Source: Oscillospiraceae bacterium (GTDB taxonomy: Bacteria; Bacillota; Clostridia; Oscillospirales; Ruminococcaceae). Taken from it: 64,000 nt of DNA. A program made the position numbers and the translations under genes. The stretch lies in the NCBI GenBank assembly GCA_004557855.1, contig SFFJ01000006.1, positions 51,450-115,449 on the forward strand, written 5' to 3'. Each line of letters begins with the position of its first letter. Position 1 is the stretch's first letter. The notes beneath the pieces were generated by a model. That model was given only the letters and a program-made list of their open reading frames with translations. It did no database searches and had not been told where the DNA came from. Below are positions 35,952-45,225 of the stretch, piece after piece.

Positions 35952-37351
35952 GGGATCCTCCCGCTTTTCAGTATCTCCGTAACGATCTCCTTTTCATCAA
36001 AGGGAACGGTTTTTTCCATGATGATCTGATAGTCCTCGTGGCCCTTTCCGGCCAGAAGCAGCAGGTCGCCCTGCCGCATCACGGCAATGGTCTGCTCCAT
36101 CGCCTGCCGCCGGTCGGGGATCTCCCGCCAGCGGGCGTTTTTCGGCAGCCCCCTTATGATCTCCCGCCGGATCTCCTCCGGGGGCTCGGTTCTAGGGTTG
36201 TCATCGGTGATGACGATACCATCCGCCCAGCGGGCAGCGGCCCCGGCCATCATCGGGCGCTTTTTCCGGTCACGGCAGCCGCCGCAGCCAAACAGCACCA
36301 GCAGCCTGCCGCCATGCACCCGCCGCAGACTGCGCAGCATCCGCTCCAGCGCATCGGGGGTGTGGGCGTAGTCCCGCATAATCGTCCGTCCCTGCCCCTG
36401 CCACAGCAGCTCGGCCCGGCCGGGGATGGACGGAGCGTGGGGCATGGCCGCCATGACCTGCCCGGGGGAAACCCCCATCGCCACCGCCGTTTCCGCCGCC
36501 GCCAAAGCATCCGGCAGAAAGACTTCTCCCGTCAGCGGGATGACCAGCTGCCCGCCCCGCCACGGCAAAATGCTTCTCCCTGCCTCGCAGCGGTACCGCC
36601 ACGGCAGGTGATAGGGCGTCACCGGAACGGTCACCTGCTCCGCCAGCCGTCTGCCGTAGGGGTCGCCGGTGTGGATGACCGCCCGGCGGCATTGGGTAAA
36701 CAGCATCGCCTTGGCGGCAAAATACCGTTCGATATCCCCATGATAATCCAGATGCTCCGGCGAAAGATTGGTAAATACGGCGGCTTCAAAGGTCAGCCCT
36801 GCCGTTCTTTGCTGCACCAGCGCCTGGCTGCTCACCTCCATCACCACCGCCGTGATGCCGTCCCCGGCCATCTGCCGCAGGGTGCGGTGCAAAATGGCGG
36901 GCGGGGGCGTGGTGTAGGGGTTGGGCAGGTGTTTTTCGCCCCACGCCATGCCGTCGGTGCCGATGCGCCCGGTTTTTATCCCGGCGCTGTGCAGCAGGTG
37001 GCATAAAAGATGGGCGGTGGTGGTTTTGCCGTTGGTGCCGGTGATGCCGATGAGCCGCAGTTCCCCGGCCGGGTTGCCCCAGTAGCGGGCAGAAAGCAGC
37101 GCCATCGCCAGCCGGGTATCCGGCACGGTGATCTCCCGCGGCAGTCCCGTTTTTCTTTGGGTCACTATGGCGGCAGCGCCCCGCCGCAGTACCTCGGCGG
37201 CATCGGCGTGGCCGTCATGGTGCGCCCCCCTGATGCAGACAAAAATCTTATTCTTTACGTCCCCGCGGCTGTCGCAGACGGGTTCCGTCTCCGGCGGCAG
37301 CGCTTGCAGCAGTCCTTCGCATTGAACCTCCCGGTCGGGTCGGTTCGGCAT
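35924..37351 (-). CDS. murE: UDP-MurNAc-tripeptide synthetase, meso-diaminopimelate type
   Basis: A 475-residue Mur ligase. The ATP loop is GITGTNGKTTTAHLL, and TDDNPRTEP carries the DNPR motif that binds meso-diaminopimelate rather than lysine, matching the presence of dapL and dapF in the window. AGGAGG lies five bases before the ATG. It overlaps murF by 28 bases and follows the division PBP by 19 bases. Confidence 0.96.
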   Translation of the reverse strand: MPNRPDREVQCEGLLQALPPETEPVCDSRGDVKNKIFVCIRGAHHDGHADAAEVLRRGAAAIVTQRKTGLPREITVPDTRLAMALLSARYWGNPAGELRLIGITGTNGKTTTAHLLCHLLHSAGIKTGRIGTDGMAWGEKHLPNPYTTPPPAILHRTLRQMAGDGITAVVMEVSSQALVQQRTAGLTFEAAVFTNLSPEHLDYHGDIERYFAAKAMLFTQCRRAVIHTGDPYGRRLAEQVTVPVTPYHLPWRYRCEAGRSILPWRGGQLVIPLTGEVFLPDALAAAETAVAMGVSPGQVMAAMPHAPSIPGRAELLWQGQGRTIMRDYAHTPDALERMLRSLRRVHGGRLLVLFGCGGCRDRKKRPMMAGAAARWADGIVITDDNPRTEPPEEIRREIIRGLPKNARWREIPDRRQAMEQTIAVMRQGDLLLLAGKGHEDYQIIMEKTVPFDEKEIVTEILKSGRIPWKNCHCEK

Positions 37352-37370
37352 GGTGTCCTCCTGTGGGATG

Positions 37371-39593
37371 TTATGGTGATGCTTCCTGTTTTACGCTGTT
37401 AGAAAATTTCACGGTGATGAGGGTGCCTCTCGGCACCTCGGTGCCCGGCTCGATGCTCTGCTCCACCGCTACGGCGGTATCGCTGATCTTCCCGATGCCC
37501 TCTGCGTCAAGGTTCAGCCCGGCGTTCACCAGGATGGTATTCACCACCTGCCCGGTCTTGCCCCGCACATCCGGCACCTTCACCTTCTGCTGCCGGGATT
37601 CCTGATCGGTGTAAAGGATGACGGTGCTGCCCTTCCGGATAACAGCGCCGGCCTCCGGCACCTGTGCGATAACGGTATCTCCCCCGCCCACAATGACGGC
37701 GGAAAGCTGCTTTTGGGTCATGGCCGCCATACCCATGTGGGCGCTTTGGCCTACCGCGTTCGGCACCTCCGCATTGATGGCTGCACGCTCGGCGGCGGTG
37801 AAGTTGGTTTCCACGCCCAGGTAGGGCAGGATCTCGGAAAGGATGGCCCCCACCACCGGCGCCGCTACGGTGGAGCCGTAGAGGTCGGTTTCGTAGGGCT
37901 CATCCAGGATGAGCAGCACTGCGACCTTGGGATCGTCCATCGGGGCGACGCCCGCAAAGGAATAGGTGTAGTACCCGCGGTCGGAATCCAGCTTTTCACT
38001 GGTGCCGGTCTTTCCGCCGATGCTGTACCCCGGTACGGCGGCATTTTTGCCGGAGCCTGCCGTTACCACGCCCTCCATCAGCTTGCATACCTGCCGGCTG
38101 GTCTCCTCACTGATGACCTGACGGCGCACCGTCGGCTCGGTGACCGAAACCACGTTGCCCTCGCAGTCCAGTATCTTATCCACCACGTAGGGCTCATACA
38201 GGTAGCCGCCGTTCACCGCCGCCGAAATAGCGGTGATGAGCTGAATGGGCGTCACCTTGAAGCTTTGGCCGAAGGCCGCCGTTTCCAGGTTGCCCTGCGT
38301 GGAATTGAGCTGTGCCTCGCTGTAAAAATATCCGCTTTCCTCACCCGGCAGGTCGATACCGGTGGGGTCGGTGAGCCCGAAGGCCCGGAAGAAATTATAA
38401 AAATCGGTGCCGCCGATCCGCTGGCCGATCTGCATATAGGCGGGGTTGCAGCTGTTCTGGATGGCCTGCGCCAGCGTCTGTGCGCCGTGCCCGGCGTGCT
38501 TCCAGCAGTGCTTGGTGATGCCGCCCACCACATAGCTGCCGGTGCAGTTAAAGCCGGAATTCATCGTCACCGCCCCGGTCTCCAGCGCCGTTGCGGTGGT
38601 GATGACCTTAAACACCGAGCCGGGCTCGTAGGCCTCGTTCACGGCCTTGTTGCTCCACTGCACCTGCTGCTCGTGGGCAAAGGCCTTTTTATACTCGTCG
38701 CTGCCCTTTTCGTACTGCGCCAGCTTTTGCAGCGAGATCTCCGAAACGATGGCCTGCGGATTATTGGGGTCATAGTCCGGCATGGTGGTCATGCCCAGGA
38801 TCGCCCCGGTGGTCACATCCTGCACGATGACCGTCGCCCGGTTCTGCACGGCGTGCTCGGTCAGGGCGGTGGCCAGGTGCTTTTCTATCACCGACTGAAT
38901 ATTGCTGTCCAGGGTCAGCACCAGGCTGTTGCCGTCCTCGGCGCTGGTGATGTCCTGATAGGTGTAGGGCATATCGGTGCCCCAGGCGTTTTTGGCGGTC
39001 ACTATTTTGCCGGGGGTCCCGCTTAATGTGCTGTTGTAGTAGGCCTCCAGCCCGTAGGCGCCCTCGTTATCGGCATTCACAAAGCCCAGAACGGTGGAGG
39101 CCATGGTGCCGTAGGGGTAGTAACGGGTGGAATCGGGCAGCAGCGTCACGCCGTCTATCTTGTTATCCAGCGCGAACTGATACGCCGCATCGGCGCTTTC
39201 CTTATCCACACGGGTCTTGATGACCTGATAAAAGCTCTTTTTGTTCTGCGCCCTTTCCAGGATGAACGCCCGGTCCGTCCCCAGGATCTCGCTCATGCCG
39301 TCGGCTAGCAGCTCCGCCTCCTCCGCGGTGATACCCGCCGGGGAGAAAACCACCCGCCATGAGGTTGCGGAGGCCGCCAGCACCTGCCCGTCGGAGGAAT
39401 AGATGGCCCCCCGGTTGGCGCTGATGGTGGTTGCCCGCAGCTGACGGCTCATGGCCTCCTGCTTATAGGCCTCGCCCTCCACCAGCTGCACCCGGTACAG
39501 CTGGAAAATGACCAGGCCGAAGCCTAGCAGGGTCAGTATCGCCGCGATGAAAACAGCCCGGCCGCGCATTTTTTTATTGGGAACAGAGGCCAT
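37371..39593 (-). CDS. Division transpeptidase (class B PBP) with two PASTA domains
   Basis: A 740-residue septal transpeptidase of the FtsI/PBP2x/SpoVD group that crosslinks peptidoglycan in partnership with FtsW. Membrane anchor at 13-33, pedestal domain, then the active site: EPGSVFK with Ser326 and Lys329, SCN at 381-383 and KTG at 528-530. Two PASTA domains occupy about 609-740. Both vegetative PBP2B/PBP2x and sporulation SpoVD share this layout; position between ftsL and murE in the only dcw cluster seen favours the vegetative role. Confidence 0.95.
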   Translation of the reverse strand: MASVPNKKMRGRAVFIAAILTLLGFGLVIFQLYRVQLVEGEAYKQEAMSRQLRATTISANRGAIYSSDGQVLAASATSWRVVFSPAGITAEEAELLADGMSEILGTDRAFILERAQNKKSFYQVIKTRVDKESADAAYQFALDNKIDGVTLLPDSTRYYPYGTMASTVLGFVNADNEGAYGLEAYYNSTLSGTPGKIVTAKNAWGTDMPYTYQDITSAEDGNSLVLTLDSNIQSVIEKHLATALTEHAVQNRATVIVQDVTTGAILGMTTMPDYDPNNPQAIVSEISLQKLAQYEKGSDEYKKAFAHEQQVQWSNKAVNEAYEPGSVFKVITTATALETGAVTMNSGFNCTGSYVVGGITKHCWKHAGHGAQTLAQAIQNSCNPAYMQIGQRIGGTDFYNFFRAFGLTDPTGIDLPGEESGYFYSEAQLNSTQGNLETAAFGQSFKVTPIQLITAISAAVNGGYLYEPYVVDKILDCEGNVVSVTEPTVRRQVISEETSRQVCKLMEGVVTAGSGKNAAVPGYSIGGKTGTSEKLDSDRGYYTYSFAGVAPMDDPKVAVLLILDEPYETDLYGSTVAAPVVGAILSEILPYLGVETNFTAAERAAINAEVPNAVGQSAHMGMAAMTQKQLSAVIVGGGDTVIAQVPEAGAVIRKGSTVILYTDQESRQQKVKVPDVRGKTGQVVNTILVNAGLNLDAEGIGKISDTAVAVEQSIEPGTEVPRGTLITVKFSNSVKQEASP

Positions 39594-39716
39594 AACCAGG
39601 CTCCTTTCGGCTAAAATGAGGAAAATCGGGGAATTTGTCGTTCCCCCGTAAAATGTGGCGAAAGAGGTAAGACAATATCTTACCTCTTGGTTTCTGCACC
39701 GCCGTTACAGTCTATT

Positions 39717-40214
39717 TTATTTGATCCGCAGGTATTCCAGTGCGGTATCCATGCCGTTCATCAGGCTCTCCAGCACCGAACCGGAGGGAGCCGCCTCGGT
39801 GCGCACCGCTACATCGGTATCATTGAGCCGTATGTAGCTCACCTGATAATCCTGCATCTTGCACAGCCCCCTTGCGGCGGCGTAGCTGTCCACCTCCTGC
39901 ACGGTCTTGGCGGTCAGCTTGCCGGTCAGATAGCTATGCTCATTTTGCAGGGCGGCGTACAGGTCGTTCTGGGTCTGTATCTCGTTGCCCAGCTCTATGG
40001 TGGAAACATTCTGGTAAAGCACCAGCGCAAGGAATACCACCACCAGCACGGCGCAGACGGTCAGCCGGCGCAGGGCGGTTTTCTGCATCGCCTTTTTGGC
40101 GGCGGCACGGGAGGTCTTGGCCGCAGGGGCGGGCTGCGGCCGCTTTACCGGCTGTACCGGTACTTCATACAGCGAAAGGTCATATGCTTCGGTGCTGTTC
40201 CAGCGGGAATTCAT
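39717..40214 (-). CDS. ftsL: FtsL-like septum protein
   Basis: A 165-residue bitopic protein with a basic cytoplasmic head, one membrane span (about residues 50-70, RLTVCAVLVVVFLALVLYQN) and a short leucine-zipper-like coiled coil (IELGNEIQTQNDLYAALQNE). This is the FtsL topology. It lies between rsmH and the division PBP, the conserved position of ftsL. Family sequence similarity is low by nature, so topology and position carry the call. Confidence 0.88.
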   Translation of the reverse strand: MNSRWNSTEAYDLSLYEVPVQPVKRPQPAPAAKTSRAAAKKAMQKTALRRLTVCAVLVVVFLALVLYQNVSTIELGNEIQTQNDLYAALQNEHSYLTGKLTAKTVQEVDSYAAARGLCKMQDYQVSYIRLNDTDVAVRTEAAPSGSVLESLMNGMDTALEYLRIK

Positions 40215-40265
40215 CTGCCGCCTCTCCTTTCCTTTTTCCTCCGGCGCGGGTCGGCAGCGCCGTGG

Positions 40266-41192
40266 TTACAGTTTTTCCAGTATCCTTAATTTGGCGGATT
40301 TGCTTCGGCTGTTCTGTGCCAGCTCCTCGGCGTCCGCCTCGATCGGCTTGCGGTTGATGAGCCTTGCCCGCGGCTGCTTTCCGCACACGCACACCGGGAA
40401 ATCCGGCGGGCAGGTGCAGCCCTGACAGTAGGCGGCAAACTTTTGCTTCACCATCCGGTCCTCCAGCGAATGGAAGGTCAGGATGACGAACCGTCCGCCG
40501 GGGTTCAGGCAGTCAAATGCGGTATCCAGGCATTGCGAAAGCTGATCCAGCTCGCTGTTGACGGCGATACGCAGCGCCTGAAAGACCCGCTTGGCGGGGT
40601 GTCCGCCCTCACGGCGGGCAGCGGCCGGGATGGTCGCATAGATGAGATCGACCAGCTGGCCGGTATGGGTAAAGGGTTCTTTCTCCCTTTGGGCGGCTAT
40701 TTTTTTGGCGATGGGATAGGCGAACCGTTCTTCGCCAAATTCCCGGAAGATGCGGGCCATGGCGTCGGTATCGTAGCTGTTCAGAAGCTCGGCGGCGGTC
40801 ATGCCCTCCCGGCTCATCCGCATATCCAGGGGGGCATCCACGCTGTACGCAAAGCCCCGTTCCGGGTTATCCAGCTGATAGGAGGACACCCCCAGATCCA
40901 GCAGGATGCCGTCCGCCCCGGGGATGCCCTTTTCGGCCAGCACCTCGGGGATGCGTGCGAATTCGCTGTGGATCACCTCGGCCGATGGGTAGGGTGCCAG
41001 CCGTTTGGCGGCTTCCGCCACCGCATCGGGGTCCCGGTCAAAGCTCAAAAGGCGTCCGGTGGTCAGCTGTTCGGCGATGGCTTTAGAATGGCCCGCGCCG
41101 CCCGCTGTTCCGTCTATATAGGTGCCGTCCGGCTTGATATGCAGCCCCTCCATGCACTGGGGCAGCATCACCGAATAATGCGAAAATTCCAT
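40266..41192 (-). CDS. rsmH: 16S rRNA (cytosine1402-N4)-methyltransferase
   Basis: A 308-residue SAM enzyme formerly called MraW. It shows HYSVMLPQCMEGL at the N-terminus, the glycine-rich DGTAGGAGHSKAI motif, LDLGVSSYQLD, RGFAYSVDAPLDMRM and the C-terminal ILTFHSLEDRMVK. It fine-tunes the ribosomal P site. It is second in the dcw cluster, 12 bases after mraZ. Confidence 0.97.
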   Translation of the reverse strand: MEFSHYSVMLPQCMEGLHIKPDGTYIDGTAGGAGHSKAIAEQLTTGRLLSFDRDPDAVAEAAKRLAPYPSAEVIHSEFARIPEVLAEKGIPGADGILLDLGVSSYQLDNPERGFAYSVDAPLDMRMSREGMTAAELLNSYDTDAMARIFREFGEERFAYPIAKKIAAQREKEPFTHTGQLVDLIYATIPAAARREGGHPAKRVFQALRIAVNSELDQLSQCLDTAFDCLNPGGRFVILTFHSLEDRMVKQKFAAYCQGCTCPPDFPVCVCGKQPRARLINRKPIEADAEELAQNSRSKSAKLRILEKL

Positions 41193-41204
41193 CGTTCCCT
41201 CCCC

Positions 41205-41624
41205 TTAAAAGTCCAGGGAGTCCAGCTCCTCGGCCACGCTTTCGCTGGTCAGGTGCCCGATATAGCTCTGCCAGCGTTCCACATCCCATATTTCGGCGTG
41301 GTCGGAAGCCCCCGTCACGATGACGTCCTTTTCCAGATGGGCATATTCCCGCAGGTGGGGCGGCAGCAGGATGCGTCCCTGCTTGTCCGGCTCCACCGTT
41401 ACGGCGTTGCTGAAAAAATACCGCTTGATGCTGCGGCCCCGGCTCATGGGCAGCTGGTTGATCTTCTGCTCCAGCTTGTCCCATTCCCCGGCGGAATACA
41501 CCGCCACGCATTCATCCAGCCCTACCGTAAGGATAAAGCTTTCGCCCAGTTGATCCCGGAACTTGGCGGGGAAATTGATCCGGTTTTTCGGGTCAATGCT
41601 ATGCTCATATTGTCCCATCAGCAT
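41205..41624 (-). CDS. mraZ: Transcriptional regulator MraZ
   Basis: A 139-residue AbrB-like double-SpoVT fold protein that binds repeats in its own promoter and controls the dcw cluster. It begins MLMGQYEHSIDPKNRINFPA and has the second-repeat DKQGRILLPPHLREYA, the family hallmark. The start at 41624 has AAAGGGGG upstream; frames further left run into the operator. It is first in the cluster. Confidence 0.96.
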   Translation of the reverse strand: MLMGQYEHSIDPKNRINFPAKFRDQLGESFILTVGLDECVAVYSAGEWDKLEQKINQLPMSRGRSIKRYFFSNAVTVEPDKQGRILLPPHLREYAHLEKDVIVTGASDHAEIWDVERWQSYIGHLTSESVAEELDSLDF

Positions 41625-41675
41625 CTCGGATCGTTCCCCCTTTCCGGCGTGATAGATGACAAAGCAGGGTAGATA

Positions 41676-41701
41676 CTCCACTTCTACCCACTTTTCACCA
41701 C
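41676..41701 (-). promoter_or_regulatory. MraZ-binding boxes of the dcw cluster
   Basis: Three GTGG half-sites on the minus strand at 10-bp spacing (41698-41701, 41688-41691, 41678-41681), the repeat architecture bound by MraZ. They lie just after the predicted transcription start, so MraZ binding should affect initiation or escape. Confidence 0.88.
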
Positions 41702-41711
41702 TTACAAGCTG

Positions 41712-41740
41712 ATTATACCCACAAAAAACCGCCTTTGCAA
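41712..41740 (-). promoter_or_regulatory. Promoter of the dcw cluster (Pmra)
   Basis: On the minus strand TTGCAA (41735-41740), 17-base spacer, consensus TATAAT (41712-41717). It likely drives mraZ through ftsQ, about 12 kb. Confidence 0.85.
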
Positions 41741-41925
41741 CACAAAACTGTTGTTCGCACCCGGCGCACAATTGTTCTTTTCGCCGTTTGCCGCCCGCAG
41801 CCCGTCTTTTCGGCGGTTCTTATCCCATTTGTTGGTGAAACTGCCCATAAAACCGTTAAAATTTTCGTTAGGGTTTGTTTTTCGTTTCCGGCGGGATTTT
41901 CCCCTGCTCCCCGCCTTTTTGCAGC

Positions 41926-41958
41926 AAAAAACACCGCCCGGCTTCTCCCGGACGGTGC
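41926..41958 (-). terminator. Rho-independent terminator after the coiled-coil gene
   Basis: On the minus strand CACCGTCCGG pairs with CCGGGCGGTG followed by six T (41926-41931). It isolates the upstream genes from the dcw promoter. Confidence 0.85.
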
Positions 41959-41977
41959 TGCTGTTATGTTTTCGGTT

Positions 41978-42565
41978 TTACTTTTCCGGCGGGTCCTCCC
42001 GCAATCCGGCCTGGCTGGCGGCCTCGGCCAGCGCCTGCCGTGTGGTGGTGATGTTCCCCAGGCTCTTGGCCACCACCTCCTGGCTGGTACGCAGGATGTT
42101 CTCGGCGAATTCATAGCTTGCCTGCTTCATTTCCCGGCTGCGGGTGCTGGCCTCGGTGCGGATGGCCGTCGCCTTGGCCTGTGCATCGTTCACCGTTTCC
42201 TCGGCCTGCTTCTGCGCCTCCTCCACCATCTGCTGGGCGCGGCTGCTGGCGTCATTCAGCAGGGCCATGGCCTTGGCGTTGGCCTGCCGCACGATGCTCT
42301 CCTGCTCCAAAAGCTGCTTGGCCCGTTCCTCCGCCTTGCGGATGAGCGCCTCTGCCTCTCCCTTGGCCAGCGAAAGGATCTGGTTGCGGTCGGCCACCAC
42401 GGCGCGTGCCTGCTTTATTTCGGCCGGCATATTCATACGGATGGAATCAATGAGGTCACGCACCTTTTCGGCGTCCACCACGCAGCGCCCGCCGGAAAGC
42501 GGCAGGCTCCACGAACCCTCCAACAGCTCATCAATGTCGTTCAGGATGCTCTCAATGGTATTCAT
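41978..42565 (-). CDS. Coiled-coil protein, DivIVA-like or ATPase-stalk-like
   Basis: A 195-residue protein. After a globular head (about 1-50, NTIESILNDIDELLEGSWSL) an almost continuous Ala/Glu/Gln/Lys-rich helix (about 55-170) with heptad pattern follows. It has no membrane span. Such proteins are often annotated as V-type ATPase subunit H or DivIVA-like on the basis of the coiled coil alone. The start ATG at 42565 has AGGAGG seven bases upstream. It lies 15 bases after rsmD and just upstream of the dcw promoter, so a role in division or polar organisation is plausible but unproven. Confidence 0.75.
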   Translation of the reverse strand: MNTIESILNDIDELLEGSWSLPLSGGRCVVDAEKVRDLIDSIRMNMPAEIKQARAVVADRNQILSLAKGEAEALIRKAEERAKQLLEQESIVRQANAKAMALLNDASSRAQQMVEEAQKQAEETVNDAQAKATAIRTEASTRSREMKQASYEFAENILRTSQEVVAKSLGNITTTRQALAEAASQAGLREDPPEK

Positions 42566-42580
42566 CAATTCCCCTCCTGT

Positions 42581-43138
42581 TTATTCTTCGGTATCGGTTT
42601 CCGCCGGGATGCGATAAGCGGTCAGCTTGATCTTCCCGTAGCGGTACTGCTTCTTGATTTCAAATTCCCCGACCTTCTGCGGCAGCTCCTCATCCAGCGC
42701 CGATTCGCACAGGATCACGCCGCCGGGGGTCATTTTGGGGGCCAGCAGCGGCAGCGCCTTTTCCAAAAGCCCGCTGCGGTAGGGCGGGTCCAGCAGGGCG
42801 ATATCGAAATGATCCCGGCAGCCCTGCAGATAGGCGATGGCATCCATGGCCGTTACCCGGCTGTGCTCCGCCAGTTTGGTGGCCAGCAGGTTCTGCCGGA
42901 CCACCTCCTGCGCCTTGCGGCTCTGCTCCACAAAAACGGCCAGCCGGGCGCCCCGGCTCAAGGCCTCTATCCCCAGCTGTCCGCTGCCGGCAAACAGATC
43001 CAGCACTGCGGCGCCCTCCACCTCAAACTGGATGATGCTGAACATCGCCTCCTTCACCTGATCGGTGGTGGGGCGCACGTCCAGACCCTCCAGGGTATTC
43101 AGCTTCCGCCCGCGGGCGGTCCCGGTTATCACTCGCAC
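42581..43138 (-). CDS. rsmD: 16S rRNA (guanine966-N2)-methyltransferase
   Basis: A 185-residue SAM enzyme. The N-terminal RVITGTARGRKLNTLEG and RPTTDQVKEAMFSI are RsmD hallmarks; LDLFAGSGQLGIEALSRGA is the cofactor site and LLDPPYRSGLL the catalytic DPPY motif. The start is GTG at 43138 with AAGGAG eight bases upstream. It is followed by the coiled-coil gene, probably in one transcript. Confidence 0.95.
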   Translation of the reverse strand: MRVITGTARGRKLNTLEGLDVRPTTDQVKEAMFSIIQFEVEGAAVLDLFAGSGQLGIEALSRGARLAVFVEQSRKAQEVVRQNLLATKLAEHSRVTAMDAIAYLQGCRDHFDIALLDPPYRSGLLEKALPLLAPKMTPGGVILCESALDEELPQKVGEFEIKKQYRYGKIKLTAYRIPAETDTEE

Positions 43139-43174
43139 AGTTTTTTCTCCTTGGGGGCAGTTGCCCTTTTACTA

Positions 43175-43203
43175 ATGGTATAATTTTTCACGCCTGCTGT
43201 CAA
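43175..43203 (-). promoter_or_regulatory. Promoter of rsmD
   Basis: On the minus strand TTGACA (43198-43203), 17-base spacer, TACCAT (43175-43180). Confidence 0.55.
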
Positions 43204-43293
43204 TCCCATCCGTCGAAAAAGTCCGCTAACGGCCGTTTCTTCACCCATTCGGTCAGAATTGCGGTGCCGCCCGCAGCCCACCCCGCCGCAAAC

Positions 43294-45153
43294 TCATCCC
43301 TCGGCGGGTTCGCCATCGGCCGGGTGCAGATAGCGGTACAGGGCCTCCGCAGCCGGTCGGGTCATGCCCGGCGCCGCCGCCAAAGCCTCCTCATCCGCCG
43401 CCTTGACCGCCGCCATGCTCTTAAAGTGCTTCAGCAGCTTTGCCGCCCGCTGCTCCCCGATGCCCGGCACGCCGGTCAGCACCGACGCAAACCCGGTCTT
43501 TCGGTGCTTTTTGCGGGAAAAGCTGATGGCATAGCGGTGGGTTTCATCCTGAATGGCGGTGATGAGCCGGAACACCGACTGGCTGGAACGGATGGCGATC
43601 TCCTCATTTTCCGCACGGATGGCACGGGTACGGTGCCGGTCGTCCTTCACCATGCCGAAGATGGGGATCTCCACCCCGAACTGCGCCGCCGCTTTTTTGG
43701 CCGCCGCCACCTGCCCGGCTCCCCCATCGATGAGCCACAGGTCGGGCAGCGTTTCAAAGCCGTCCTTTTTGCCGTTCTCCGCGGCCTCCTTGTAGTGGGT
43801 CAGCCGGCGGGTAAGCATCTGCTCCATGGCCGCATAGTCATCCGGCGCCGCCATATCCCGTATCGTAAATTTTTTATACAGCCGCTTTTCGGGGCGTCCC
43901 CGACGGAACACCGTCATCCCGCCCACGATGGTAGAACCGCCGATATTGGAAATATCAAACGCTTCGATGTAGTCCGGCGGGTGGGAAAGCCCCAGCAGCC
44001 GTCCCAGCTCGGTCAGCGCTGCGATCTCCCGGCCGGTGCGGTTGGTGTCCCGCGCCAGCTCCTGTGCGGCGTTATTCTGCGCCATCTGGCACAGCTTGCG
44101 GCTTTCGCCCCGCTGCGGCACGGTAAACTGTATCTTTTTGCCCCGGTGCTCCCGCAAAAGCTGCTCCAGCAGCGCCCGGTCGGGCAGTTCCCGGTCCAAA
44201 AAGACCTCGGCGGGGGCCGCTTCCGCCTGCATATAGTAGCTCAACAGGAACTCGGTCACTATCTCCTCCGGCTCGGCCATGCAGTCGAAGGAAAAGTCCT
44301 TTTTATCCCGCAGGCGGCCCTCCCGCAGCACCAGCAGCGAGCAATAAATCTTATCCTCGCCCTGCACCCAGCCCAGTACATCCAGGCTTTCGTGCGGGAA
44401 TTCTATCACCTTTTGCTGCTCGGTGATGCGCCGTATGGCGGAAATGCGGTCCCGGTACCGTGCCGCCCGTTCAAAGTCCAGCGCCTCGGCGGCCTGCTGC
44501 ATCCGTTCGGTCAGCACCTCCACCGACTGCACCCCGCCGCTGCGGATAAATTGCAGCGCCTCTTCCAGCACCTCCCGGTAGGCTTCGGGGGTGATTTTCC
44601 CCCGGCACACCCCCATGCACTGGTGGATGTGGAAATTCAGGCAGGGGCGCTCCTTCCCGAAGTCCTCCGGGAATTTGCGGCGGCAGGTGGGCAGCAGAAA
44701 GACCCGGTTGGCCTCCTCCACCGTCTGCTTTACCACCATGGAGGACACAAACGGCCCGATGTATTCATTCCCGTCATCGGCCTTTTGCATCGCCAGCTTG
44801 ATGCGGGGGTACGGCTCCTTGGTCACGCAGACGTAATGGTACCCCTTATCATCCTTCAGCAGGATGTTGTACTTGGGGCTGTGCAGCTTGATGAGACTGC
44901 ATTCCAGCACCAGCGCCTCAAACTCGCTGTCGGTGACGATATAGTCAAAATCCTGCACCTGCTCCACCATGCGGTACACCTTGGGCAGGTGGTGCTCCAC
45001 CCCGCGGAAGTAGGAGGTCACCCGGTTTTTCAGTTTTTTCGCCTTCCCCACATAGATGATCTCGCCCCGCCGGTCCCGCATCAGGTAGACCCCCGGCTCC
45101 ATGGGCAGGGTATTGGCTTTTTTGCGCAGCTCGGCGATCTTCTGCATCTCCAT
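43294..45153 (-). CDS. uvrC: Excinuclease ABC subunit C
   Basis: A 619-residue nucleotide-excision-repair nuclease that makes both incisions around lesions held by UvrB. GIY-YIG domain at the N-terminus (GVYLMRDRRGEIIYVGKAKK), a UvrB-binding UVR motif (near residue 205, QSVEVLTERMQQAAEALDFE), the RNase H-like C-terminal nuclease with FDISNIGGSTIVGGMTVF and LIDGGAGQV, and a terminal helix-hairpin-helix pair (VLTGVPGIGEQRAAKLLKHF). Length is normal. Confidence 0.97.
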   Translation of the reverse strand: MEMQKIAELRKKANTLPMEPGVYLMRDRRGEIIYVGKAKKLKNRVTSYFRGVEHHLPKVYRMVEQVQDFDYIVTDSEFEALVLECSLIKLHSPKYNILLKDDKGYHYVCVTKEPYPRIKLAMQKADDGNEYIGPFVSSMVVKQTVEEANRVFLLPTCRRKFPEDFGKERPCLNFHIHQCMGVCRGKITPEAYREVLEEALQFIRSGGVQSVEVLTERMQQAAEALDFERAARYRDRISAIRRITEQQKVIEFPHESLDVLGWVQGEDKIYCSLLVLREGRLRDKKDFSFDCMAEPEEIVTEFLLSYYMQAEAAPAEVFLDRELPDRALLEQLLREHRGKKIQFTVPQRGESRKLCQMAQNNAAQELARDTNRTGREIAALTELGRLLGLSHPPDYIEAFDISNIGGSTIVGGMTVFRRGRPEKRLYKKFTIRDMAAPDDYAAMEQMLTRRLTHYKEAAENGKKDGFETLPDLWLIDGGAGQVAAAKKAAAQFGVEIPIFGMVKDDRHRTRAIRAENEEIAIRSSQSVFRLITAIQDETHRYAISFSRKKHRKTGFASVLTGVPGIGEQRAAKLLKHFKSMAAVKAADEEALAAAPGMTRPAAEALYRYLHPADGEPAEG

Positions 45154-45179
45154 CGGGCAGCGCCTCCCTTCTGGCTTTT

Positions 45180-45209
45180 ATTATACCATAAACGCCCCCG
45201 AAAAGTAAA
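45180..45209 (-). promoter_or_regulatory. Promoter of uvrC
   Basis: On the minus strand TTTACT (45204-45209), 18-base spacer, TATAAT (45180-45185). Confidence 0.55.
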
Positions 45210-45225
45210 AAGTTTCGGCGCCGGT

